A stretch of 64,000 nt of DNA from Gordius sp. MW1 (Eukaryota; Nematomorpha; Gordioida; Gordea; Gordiidae). The first letter of the stretch is position 1. The number at the start of each line of letters is the position of its first letter. Under the pieces are notes generated by a model. It saw only the letters and a program-made list of their open reading frames with translations. It was not told the origin of the DNA and made no database searches. The stretch lies in the NCBI GenBank assembly GCA_964036665.1, contig OZ038530.1, forward strand, positions 21,288,001 to 21,352,000, written 5' to 3'. A program made the position numbers and the translations under genes. Shown piece by piece: positions 10,601-21,500 of the stretch.

Positions 10601-13226
10601 TATTTAGTATTTTATTAATGTTAGTGTTTGTTAAATAAATTTTTCGATTTATGGTAATTTATATAAAGTTCATTTCCTTTAATTGGTTTTGAATTTTTAT
10701 CATATTCTTAGTAATAGTAAGTTTATAAATATTAAATATATAATCTTTGATTTTAGATATATGAGTGACATTACATAATTAAACCTGATGTACCCTTAGC
10801 TTGGTCAAAATTTTATTTGGAGACAAGCGAACATGTTTTTTAGATGACAACTTTGAAAATAATATTTTGTTAAAATCAAATAAACATTTTGTTATAAATT
10901 GTAATATATAATATATTTGTTTTATGAATTAATAAAAGATGTTTGTACATTTTAAAAAAAAAAATTAAAAAAGGAACTGGAACTAGTTCCTTTTTAAAAT
11001 GAGGAACAATGAACTGGAATTAGTTCCATTTTAGGCAAAGGAACTGGAACTTGACAAGTTCCTTTTTAAAAGGAACTTTTAACAGCTCAAGTTGTAACCA
11101 TTTTTTATTTAATTAAAATTATAATTATTTTTAAACTCGGTTACTTGCCCATCGCGCACATAAAAGTTCCAAATGTAAGTTTATTTTTATTCCAATATCA
11201 TTTATTTACCATGTATTTTTATAAATTTACAATTTTATTAAAAAAACAAACATCTTAATATGTTTTTTTAATAATTGATTATACCACCATCTATAAATAT
11301 TTTTGGTGGGAATGTAATTTTTCGAATTCTTGACCATTTCGTAACCAACCACAAACTTTTTATGGTTGAAATATGATAATGGGTCATAAAGGAGTGCACA
11401 TTGTGAAATTGGGGATTTCATATATAGGAGAAATATGTTTTTATGATTTTTAACTAATTTGACCACAAAAAATTAGCAAAATCTTGAGGTTTTTAGTTAA
11501 GAAATTTTTTTAGAAACAAAATGCATCAAAATTTGAAACGCAATTACTTTCAAAAATATGACTAAAATGGTAAAATCCATAAAAGGCTCCCGAGCGTGAT
11601 TTTGGCCCTTTGAACGTCCATAACTTAAAAAGTATTGGCCCAAAATAGTAAAATTACCAAAAATTACTCTATTCACCAAAAATTATCATGATCTGAAATG
11701 GTCGGCCGAAAACGTTTTGATTTGTCATGGAATGGCCCACATATATCTCATTTTATAAATGATTATACCTAGAGTTAAGAATTTTACATTTTTTATAAAA
11801 TTTTTGAATTTTTAACCAATTTTTTATCGTTATTTAGTAAAATTATATCCTCTGACCTTTACTCTTTAATTTAATCATATCTATAGTTATATTTAAAATT
11901 AAATTAATATTTACCCTATCTTGCCTACAGCAACAAAAATATAGTTTTTAATTAATAAAAGAACACTCCATGGATATACTTTCACCCATCTAATTCATAT
12001 TTTTTGACTAAGAATCCACTTGTAAAGTTGCGAATATATTCATATGATTAGGAAAACACAATAAAGTTTGGTCGTAAGCTCAGTATCATGGAAATGTTGG
12101 AGAAGAGGATGGTCGATTTGAATGAAATGTTTATGCAATTTACGGAAAAATCTTATTTGGGTATTTGCATATTGTCCAACTATCATTAACCACATTTGAC
12201 ATTCGATTTTGTTCAAACATTTCTTTTATTTCTTAATTTTACATGAATTTAGATCTTTTTCCCACACAAAGTCTCGTCTACCTTTCGCCAAACGCACCCG
12301 TAAGTCTATCTTTGAATCTATTTGTAAATATCGTATCGTGTACTATAAGCATGAATTGAATAGGCTTATTATTAATTTTTCTGCTCGCACATGATCCCCT
12401 AACTTAGCTATATATACAACTTATTAAGTAAAGGCATCAACAAATTTGGAAATATTTTTAAATTAATTATTTAACTTAACCACTATCACAAAATAATAAA
12501 TCAATTAGAAAACTCGTTAGCATGCATATTCACTTGTAGTTTATTTCTATTTTTTGTTTTGGATGTAATAACTTATTTTTTTACATGGGAAATTGCGTAA
12601 ACAATGAATATATGCTCTTAAATAGGAATACATGAAAGCCTATGATCCCAACGCCGTCTACATAATAGGGGCCTTGGTGGAGCGTGGGCATTCTAAACCA
12701 TTCACCCTTGCCAAAGCCAAACGGGAACGAATAAAACCCCAACGATTACCCATAGATAAATACTTAAGGTGATATCGTAAATCTTGATCAAAAACTTTTA
12801 AAAATGTTTGTTCACGTAAACTTCAAATAATTTAAAGATTTTATTGCAAAAATTAGCTTTGAAATCTCACTTGAAATCAACTTTTTTGTTCTTATGTTTG
12901 AGGGTATAAGATTGATTTGATTATTTTCATTAACTAGATAATTATAAAAGACTGTTATTGCTCTAGATTTGGTACAATACTACATATTTTTAAAAACCAA
13001 TTCATATATTATAGTCTTTAAGAGTTTTTTTATTATTTATAGATGGGGTATGGGAGGCAAAGATTTAACGTTGAATCAAGTGCTGGGAATATTGTTGGAT
13101 ATTAAAAATACCAAAAGTTGGGACATCGCCTTACAACACGTACCTCGCCGAAAATTATATCAAGGTACTGAAGCAGAGGAGATCCAACAAGACAAAAGAT
13201 TCAAACACATTTTAAGGAGTTCCTGA
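7607..13226 (+). CDS. TRMT10C: tRNA methyltransferase 10 homolog C, mitochondrial RNase P subunit 1
   Basis: Five exons by hand: 7607-8437, 12079-12160, 12253-12299, 12626-12768 and 13043-13226. All phases agree and the sum is 428 residues (human about 403). The N terminus (MRQRLKLILK.., ..LRFSTNH) is basic and suits a mitochondrial presequence. Matches to the human protein, from memory: VVLDMSYEQAM (human LVFDMAYENYM), FNLHICN, DLFPTQSLVYLSPNAP (human DLFPKDSIIYLTADSP), VYIIGALVERG, LPIDKYLRW, LTLNQVLGILL and ALQHVPRRK. In animals this SPOUT-fold protein with SDR5C1 methylates position 9 of mitochondrial tRNAs and forms RNase P with PRORP. The residue aligned with human Asp314 is Glu here (codon 12680-12682). 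The exon 1 to exon 2 junction (donor GTTAAG at 8438 or GTTACC at 8444; acceptor TAAG before 12079) is the least certain. Intron 1 (3.6 kb) is filled by nested transposons; the others are 92, 326 and 274 bp. Confidence 0.9.
8934..9603. mobile_element. hAT-type non-autonomous element, GGCCCGA-rich interior
   Basis: Terminal inverted repeats TAGAGCCCTGCA / TGCAGGGCTCTA and a perfect 8-bp target duplication CATGTTAC (8926-8933 and 9604-9611) fit the hAT superfamily. The interior next to each end is built of words such as GCCCGAGCCCGACC, very unlike the AT-rich surroundings. The reading frame across 9427-9633 is made of this repeat. It is inserted near the left end of the TA-flanked element. Confidence 0.85.
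10415..11090. mobile_element. hAT-type non-autonomous element, GGAACTAGTTCC-rich interior
   Basis: Ends TAGAGATGTTAAAGGAA on the left and, complemented, TTGAGCTGTTAAAAGTTCC on the right. The flanking 8-mers GTTGTGAC (10407-10414) and GTTGTAAC (11091-11098) differ at one base. Near both ends the interior repeats GGAACT/AGTTCC words. It lies in the spacer of the TA-flanked long-inverted-repeat element. Confidence 0.75.
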
Positions 13227-13282
13227 TGCTTCCTTATATCAAATTCTTCAAATTGTTATTATTATCATATGTGTTGTTATGA

Positions 13283-13288
13283 AATAAA
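13283..13288 (+). promoter_or_regulatory. Likely poly(A) signal of TRMT10C
   Basis: AATAAA about 57 bases after the TGA stop at 13224-13226, followed by a T-rich stretch. This is the expected place for a 3'-end signal. Confidence 0.5.
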
Positions 13289-14509
13289 ATATGAATTGTT
13301 CTTACAAATGTGGTATTTTGGACATGAAATGGTTGTATAGTTTTAATCAATTTAAGGTTTATCTTATAAAGGGATAATTATTTTGTAACCGTTTAATCTT
13401 AAATTTTGATTTGCCTTCAATATATGAAAAATTATTATTTGTATAAGAAAATAGGAGTCGGGGCTAGTCGAGAGGGGTTACCAGTTTTTATGTATTTTAA
13501 TTCATAAAAAATTATGGTAATTTAGTTTATTATTGGGCAAAAATTTTGCCAGAATTATAGTAAAAATTAGTTAAGATTTGCAAAGAAGTCGAGTTGGGCT
13601 CTAGTCGGGCCCAAAAGTAAAAAAGCTTTAGACTTAGGGTCGGAGTTAGGCAAATTTAGTTCAACCAGCGGTCATTATTTATTTTGACAAAAAGCTTTCC
13701 CGAATTGTGGATTTTGATAAACGAACAGGACTTTTCACGACCGACACTTGAATTTTCGTCGAAAAAGGCCATAAACTGCATAGCGTTTCATTTGAAAAAC
13801 CAAAATTATCGTAAAACTTTTGACTTATTGTTATCTGAAAGATGGACTAAGATTTTAAATTTATATATCAGAAGACCTTTATCATTGTAATCTAGATGCA
13901 CGGGTGACCCGAGCAACAAAATTTTAAAATGCTTTCGGGTCAGGTCGGGGTAGGGTTTAAACCTTTAAAATATATTTGGGTCGGGTTTGGGTTGATGTAA
14001 TTTTTCTTTTAAGATTACATGGGTTATTCTATCAGTTTGTCTGTTTTATGTAAGCAATAATCATATTATATTTGCATTATTTCTATTATTAAAATAATCT
14101 TTCTATTATTTGAGTATTCATTAAAAAAGAGTGAATCCTGAACAAGATGACGAACCATGGCAATTTTGAAATTTTTACGTTTTTTTTCATACAATTCGTA
14201 AAAGAATTATTTACATTAGATTTATAGAGTATTTTTAATAAATTAATTTATATTAAAAGTACTTTATTGAAAATATGTATATTACTCGAAAAACGCGTTA
14301 TAAATATTGTTTTAATTTATTAAGGTAATATATATTTTATGAAGATGAATGAAATAAATAAAAAGTAAAGTATCCAATATTATTTACAAATACTAATCCC
14401 GATTTTGTGTCTTATAAGAAAAGATTCGCGATAATCACAATATACCTAAAAAATTTCTTTCAGTATTTTTTTAATAATTTGGAAGGCTTGGGGGCCAAAG
14501 GTGTGATTG
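13289..14509. other. Intergenic region with a GGGTC-rich repeat remnant
   Basis: No gene recognised. Around 13905-14000 there is a patch of GGGTCAGGTCGGGG / GGGTCGGGTTTGGG words, typical of the GC-word interiors of the hAT-type elements nearby, but no clear ends can be assigned. Confidence 0.45.
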
Positions 14510-14517
14510 GTTGTCGC

Positions 14518-14720
14518 TAGAGTTGTTAAAATGCTAACTTGCTTCAAACTCCAGACGCGAACAAGCACACTTAGTTGCTTAATATGCGCGTTAGCACTTT
14601 ATGTGCTCGCTGTATGGTGCACTAGGCAGAACAGTAGCATATAAAAATGCTCGAGGGCCGAGCAGAAACTCGAGCAGATGGTAGCTGGAGTTGAAGGAAG
14701 TTAGCAATTTAACAACTCTA
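14518..14720. mobile_element. hAT MITE (TAGAGTTGTTAAA family)
   Basis: 203 bp with inverted ends TAGAGTTGTTAAAATGCTAACT / AGTTAGCAATTTAACAACTCTA and a perfect 8-bp target duplication GTTGTCGC (14510-14517, 14721-14728). The interior is rich in AGCACA, GTGCTC and CTCGAG words. A second copy in the opposite sense lies at 39550-39910. Confidence 0.9.
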
Positions 14721-14765
14721 GTTGTCGCAAAGGGACAAACAATTATAGTATTGTTAAGTTCCGAG

Positions 14766-14925
14766 TGTTTTTTGGTCGACCTGTGGTTTTAGTCGACTAA
14801 ACATCAACAAACCAACGATTTTTTGATCTGTTCTTCTTAGTCGCATAAATATAACAAAGGTTTGACCGAAAGACCTTTAAAAATCAATTATCGACCAAAC
14901 AAAACCTAGCCGTTTTACAACACTT
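14766..14925. mobile_element. hAT MITE (TGTAAAAACGGC / TGGTCGAC family)
   Basis: 160 bp flanked by the perfect 8-bp duplication GTTCCGAG (14758-14765, 14926-14933). The right end reads CCTAGCCGTTTTACAACACT and the left part TTTGGTCGACCTGTGGTTTTAGTCGAC. It belongs to the family also found at 20555, 25143, 31043 and 31534. Confidence 0.85.
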
Positions 14926-15060
14926 GTTCCGAGTATTTTAATGACTTAGTAGAAGAGTGACGATCTTTGTTTGATTAGATGGAAAACATTTTGGGGTAGC
15001 GAGTGAATTTAAAGATTTTTAGATTTAATTATTTTTGAAAATTTTGCCATTATCCCTAAA

Positions 15061-15310
15061 CAGTGGCGTAAATGACGGGGGAGGGGGGGGGGAACGGGAA
15101 ATTCCCCCCGGATAAAAAATTATTTTAGATCTAAAGTTTATAATTTATAGTTGTGCAACGTAACTGACCAAGTAAGACACTTATTAATTGCTATGAATGA
15201 CTTTCTTTATGTTTTATATCAGATTTTATAATTTTGATGTTAAAATAAAAATGTTATAGGAAAATTTTCAAAAAATTTACCCCCGGGAGAAAATTCTGGC
15301 TATGCGCCTG
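15061..15310. mobile_element. hAT MITE (CAGTGGCGTA ends)
   Basis: 250 bp, ends CAGTGGCGTA / TATGCGCCTG, flanked by TCCCTAAA (15053-15060) and TCCCGAAA (15311-15318), one mismatch. A G-run (GGGGGAGGGGGGGGGG) sits near the left end and CCCCCGGGAG near the right. It ends 258 bp upstream of the BTB gene start codon, so it lies in that gene's 5' flank. Confidence 0.75.
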
Positions 15311-15568
15311 TCCCGAAAGCAAAGAAATAATTAAACGGCAAATTGCATGTTAAACTCTGGTAAAGAAATATGTAATAGTATAAAACATAAACTAATAGAA
15401 CAACTCATTTTCTTACTTTGTTTAGAATATTAATCTAATCATATTGTATTTTGCCGCCATTTTATTATATATATAGCAAATTATGTTAAAAATGTTTTTA
15501 TGTATCATCTTCGTAACTCAATTAAACCGTTGCAAAATAGAAAATTAGCAAATAAATAAGGGGAAAAA

Positions 15569-18500
15569 ATGGATTTGGCACCACATATATTGAGGCATCC
15601 TTCGGAATCTTTGTTTATAAGGACTGGAAAATACGCATCGACGTTATGGTATAGGTGCTTGTGCAAATACAACGACATGGTAGTGGCTTTGCGTTGCGGA
15701 AAATTCCCTTGTCATAAACTTGTGGTCGGGTGTCATAGTAGATTTTTTGAGGAAATATTTGTCAACAAAAAACACACTGAAGTTGTGCTGGTGGATTTGG
15801 ATTTACCGCAATTTCTTTACGTTACAAAGCCTACTCTGGAACGGGTGCTCCGATGGATGTACACAGGTTAGCTGGTTTAATAAATTGCATATCCTAAAAA
15901 ATATTATTTGTAGTCTAAATTCGCATAATCTGTTAATGCCATCAGCCACTAATAGCTTAGTAAGCTATACAGGCTTACATAAAATTTTAAAAGCATTTTT
16001 GTCTAAAAACTTTGAAAGAAAAAAATTATTACAATACTTGCTCAAAAAGGTTTAAGTGGTCGACAGGTACCAGTGTAACTTTTAGGTGACGCAACTTTAG
16101 AACCACTTTTCTCAAAAACTACTGAATATAAAAACATTTTTTAAATTAAATTTGAAAGGTTGGATTGGGATAAATAATTTGATACAATTTCATTACTCCT
16201 TCTTAATTGGTTCTTAAATTATACTCGTTCAAAAATCGTAAAAATCGCAATTCCGACCTGCCTTCTTTTACTCAATATTCAACAATAAGTTTTTGCAACT
16301 TAATTTACATATTTAAAATCTGTATAATTTTTCCAACATTTCGATAGTAATTTTAAATTTATGTGAGTACTTTAACCCGACAGGTACAACTAACTTCGGA
16401 CAAACCAATGTCTATAAAATTTTTTTTGGGGCATATCAATATGGTCTCGATGACTAAACAATTTAAAAATTCTGGAAAATTTGCCTAGTTTCGGAAATAA
16501 AGACATGTCGCTTACATGGGCGTACGCAGGTTTTGAATTAGGGGGGGGCAAAACGTTCAAAAGTTCATTTAGAGGGGGGCAAAACATAATTTTTTTTAAT
16601 TTTTCAATGTTTTTGCATTGAAAAATTTTTTTTTTCATAAATTAGGGGGGGGGCAGCCGCCCCCCTCTGCCCCCCCCTGCGTACGCCCATGGTCGCTTAA
16701 AGGTCACACTGGGAGGCATGAAAATAAGCTAATTTTAAAATTTTATGAAATCAGAATGAATTATAGAAATGTAGACCTATGCCGCACTAAAATTATTAAT
16801 GTAACTAATTTTAGTCGTATTTGGCATATTAGGAAATACAATTTTATCTACAAATATCATGTATCCGCCATATTTCCCATCCAAAAATCAGAGAAAATCG
16901 TGAATATCGTTTTCCAAGACTTTTTATAGCTTTAAAAACAAATTTTTTTGTTAGTCTTGACTATTCTACCCCCAACCCCTTTATACTATCAACTTTTGCT
17001 AAGAAAAATAAAAAAAATCATTAATGGATCCATTGATTTATAATTAAATTATTAAAAGGGTTGCGCTAAGCACATAATCTCTGCCCAGCGTAACCTTTAA
17101 GTGACGTTTAACTTTAAGGCAAATTTTAAAGTCTTTAATATGTAAACTGGAATCTAACCGTGCGATTTGAAAATTAAGGTTCAGATATTATTTTTAAGGG
17201 TGTTTAAATTAAAGTTTATACATAATGAACTGCTTTTTACGGGGGGTAATAGTAGTTAAGGCAATAACGCTCTTAAACATTATAAGTCATTATGTTATTA
17301 AAACGGGCACTGTCTCCACGACCCTAAATTCTTAGGTCGTGCAAATTGTCCGCGAAATTTATATTTAGCGCGATATAAATATCAACTAGAAACTTGACCT
17401 ATTAAATAAAAACGGACAACAAAAAACGAGCCCATAAATTGCATAGCAATTAATTACTATATTATCAACACGCCCATTATAAATTTTATGCGTCGATAAG
17501 TTTTGACCAAAAAATAGGAATTCTTGGTTTCAATTAAATCACGTTTATCTTCATGATAAATGATTTAGGATTGCTATGGACGTAGTCAAAGGGGGACAGG
17601 GAGGGGCGACTGTCCCCCTTTGAATCCAATTAAAATTGCATAAAATTATGGCTAAAATCTCAAAAAATGATCATTTTGCCCCTCCCTAAATCATTAGTGC
17701 CCCTTCTAATTCTATTCTGGCTACGCCCCATTCACTAGTAAAACATAATAAAAACTTCTCGCAATTTAACTACTGTTTTTAACAACGATCATTACCATAT
17801 TAACATGGTAATGAAGGTGAGTACCAGGCTCCAAGCGAGGATTACGAGACTCGTATAGTTACCAACATAGTGGCCGATTTCCAACTTGACGGTCTAGCTG
17901 TTTTGGTAGGCAAGAGGCGCAGCCTAACCACCGGCCCGACCTTGGCTACGGATGAAGGGGCTGGTAAAATCTTGAGTTTAAAAGATTTGGTCGGGACCGA
18001 TGCATTCTTAGACTTAGATGCGGATTCTGTTATAGCTCTCCTTTCTGATGATCACCTATGTTGCTTATCTGAAATGGACGTTTTCAACGCAGCTTGGACA
18101 TGGGTTTATCGAGATCGTGCCCATAGGTTAAGGTAAGTGCTAGTGTTAATACAAGAGAGACACCATTGAATTAACTCCTTTTTGCGTTTTCACCTTTAAC
18201 TAAGACCATATATTTGAAATTCAGTTTAACCCTCATCCGTTCACAGTCTGAGTTAAGAAAGATTTACATAGCCTTTTTTTCAATTTGGCTCGATATAGGT
18301 TGCATTGTAAATTTCTCGTCGGTGAAATGGTTTAAATCAACTAAAATTTTGGCTTAATTTGGCGACAACAACGGCTAAAACTTAAGTCCTCAGAAAATTA
18401 AATTAAAGCACATTTAGGAAGCTAAAAGTTTATACAAATGTTCAATTTTGTAATATTGACCGTTTTGCTATCGCTAGGTATATCCACAAACTCATGGCTT

Positions 18501-21500
18501 GCGTTCGATTCCCGCTTATGACCACCCGCGAACTTCTAACTTGCGGAGCCGTTCTCATAAACTACGAAGAATGCCACGACTTTATAATAGTATCCGGTTG
18601 GTATGTGTCAACGCTCATCATTATCTATCAATTTATATAATTTGGGTGCGATATGGAATATTAGTAGAAGGGGATATTTCATTTAATTTTGTACAAAATA
18701 TTTTATTATCTTAATATAATATAAGTTCCAGCATCGGGATTTGTTGTCTATAAGTATGTGGACAAAAATAATTAATGAAATGGGTGATTTTGAATTATTT
18801 GTGATAGGGCTGTTTAAATGTTTGTTGCTCAATCAAATTTTCTATTCTTCCCAGTATTTTCACTTGTTCTAGTTTTATGTAACTCATCTCTTTCCTAAAG
18901 GATGCAGTTAAAAGATTGAACTGAAAATTGGTTAGTGATTACATAATGAACACTAAATTTTTAATATAATATCAAACTTTTGGATAAAAGTTAGTTTGAT
19001 TTTTGTTTATATATAATGGTTAGCATGTGTATAGTTAATATCGTTCCTTTTATAATTCAAACAGCTCCAAATGATGGTTTTACATAGCCTCTATAGAGCA
19101 AAATAGCATTTTCACATTTTCAAATTTAAGGCAATTAATGTAGAGTCTTAGGTTAAATACAACAGTTTGATTATTTACTACAATATATGCATTTTAAAAT
19201 TATTTTTATAGTCATTTCCTTGTTAATATCCTATCGTTTCAGGTACCATACGTCAATGAGATATCGCGATCACGGGAAAATGTTTTTCATCGTTCCCAAA
19301 AGACGGTCTGGTATAGGGCAAGGGGTTAGCGTACCTGCCCCAGCCTTTTCTCTAACCGGTCTTAACCAAGCCTTACCTTTATTTCAAAATAATGCTCTCA
19401 GTATCTCTAAAGGCAACAAGCGGGCCGCGTTAGATAGAGAATCGGGAAACTTAGCTTCGAGAGAAGGCAGCCTAGATGATGCTGTGGCTGAGGAAGAGGA
19501 TTATAAGGGTCGAGCTGGGGCTAATATTAATAACAATCGTGACTTTGTTCAAATCCCTACACTTTCACCTCTGACTTCACGAACCCTGAGGTTATTTGTG
19601 AGAAATAGAAAATTTTATCCTATTACCTTATATGAAAATTTTAAAGGAGCTTATTAGTTTTTGCTAATAGCTTTTTAAAACCATTAGCTGCTGATATAAT
19701 TTAAGGGCGCTGCGCACTATATCCAATAGTTTAAAGAAAAAATTTCATGAAAGAGTTAGGTCAAACCTGAACACCACTCATAAATAATTTAACATAATAA
19801 TCTGTTCTATTAAAACCTTTTATTTTGTGTATCAGAGCGACCGAGTTTTGTATCGTAAACCTTGCCTTACAAAATTGTTAAATTTATAAACTTTTGATTT
19901 TAAAGACAAACGTTTATCATAAGAACTTTTATTAGGGTTAATAAAAAATAATCTTATTCGTATAATTTTTTAAATTTTTTATTAAATTATTTTGAGAGTG
20001 TTAACAATTATCTATGTTGTTTACACATCACTATTTTAGATTGGACGATATTCTTTTCCTAGACGATTCGGGATCTGGTCAAGATGGCGGCGCTGTTAAA
20101 GTAATTTGCAGAGTTTGTGGAACCGAATTTCAAGTCTCAGGTTATAGAGGGAATTGTGCTATTTGTGGCAACGAAGTTTACGTAATGTTAGGCCCGGACG
20201 AATCGGGACTATACTTGTTTATAAAGTCTCACGTGATGGCTGAAGTTGAACGTTTTCGAGGGGAACAAGGAGCTGCTCTGAGAAGAGCCGTTCCTTTAGA
20301 GGATTGCATAAGAATGACTAACGCTCTCCTAGCCGCTACTTTTGCCATGATGACGACTAAGAAAGAGCAAAAGAGGCGTCCCCTATCTATAGAAGATATT
20401 AGGTTCGGCCAACTTTGATGATTCTTATATCATTATTTAGGTTATATACCTGAAAGAGGGATTTGCAGGTTTCACGAAAAAATGTAAAGCGTGCTTTTCA
20501 ATAAAAGATAGCCAACTGGATTGCATCTATGAATGGTTGCCCAAGCCTTTTCATAAAGGTTGGGTTTTGTTCGGTCGGCCTTTGGTTTTAGTCGACTGAA
20601 CATAGATAGACCCAATGTTTTTGGTCTGTTTTTCTTGGCCGCATAAACAGCCTCAAGGTTTTTTGGTCAAACCTTTAATATTTTTGTGTTTGTCTACTTA
20701 AACTTAAGGTCGACCAAACAAAACCCAGCCGTTTTTACACTAACACATTCATTATTTGGTGCTTTTATAAATTGTGAGCAAGACATCTTTCGCTCAAGAA
20801 GCCTACCAAGGCATGCTTTTAATAAAGGTGCTTAGCTCTGAGCAAATTTAAAAGCGACCGAATTCGGAGGTGTAAATACACATATCAGAACCTTAACTCT
20901 TTAGCATTAAATCTGCCACTTTACATTTTTTTTAATAATATCGCTTCTTATAGACGACTTGAAATCAGAAAATATATACATTACCTTTAAGAACAACTAA
21001 TATAATATTAGAATTTTTACCTTTTAAAAAGCCTCCTTCCGTTTAAATTTTTCGGGTACTAGGGTGTTAAAACCAAAGGGTTGTTTCGTTCTTTATTCCA
21101 TATAATATCATTGACCCGCTTTTACAAACTAAAATGTACTTAAGATGAATAGATATTAAAGATGCATTTGATAAATCGCTATGAGGTCTTAAACCTTTAA
21201 AGTTGTTAACCAACTATACAAATACCTTTAAGTGTATTTTAACACCTAGATATTTTTTGTTCAAACTCATTCTTTACCCCCTGCACAGTGGCAAGCCTTT
21301 TATATATACACCCGAGGTTTTCATTTTTTTACTTTATTTAATACTTTTAGATATAATATGCCAACGTGGCAAGATGTCAGCTCACAAATGGGAATGAATG
21401 ACGCAGTTTTGCCCTATGCTAGAGGTAGTGGTCAAGGAGCTGACGACATAATACAGCTGATAGAAAGGGTAGTACCGCGTTTGCAAGAGTGCGTAGATAT

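Larger units (their letters stand above)
8914..11741. mobile_element. TA-flanked element with ~0.7-kb inverted repeats, hosting two hAT insertions
   Basis: The sequence from about 9611 to 10170 is the imperfect reverse complement of about 11180-11710, for example AATTTTTTGTGGTCAAATTAG on the left arm against its complement near 11455. The outer ends read CATGGACCATTCCATG on the left and, complemented, TGTGGGCCATTCCATG on the right, each next to TA (8912-8913 and 11742-11743). A TA duplication with long inverted repeats fits a mariner-like or foldback-like non-autonomous element. No transposase is seen. A shorter relative with the same ends lies at 25661-25939. It sits in TRMT10C intron 1. Confidence 0.75.

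Noticed and set aside
15720-16055. 111-codon frame overlapping BTB exon 1
   Set aside because: A shifted-frame shadow of the BTB domain that runs on into intron 1.
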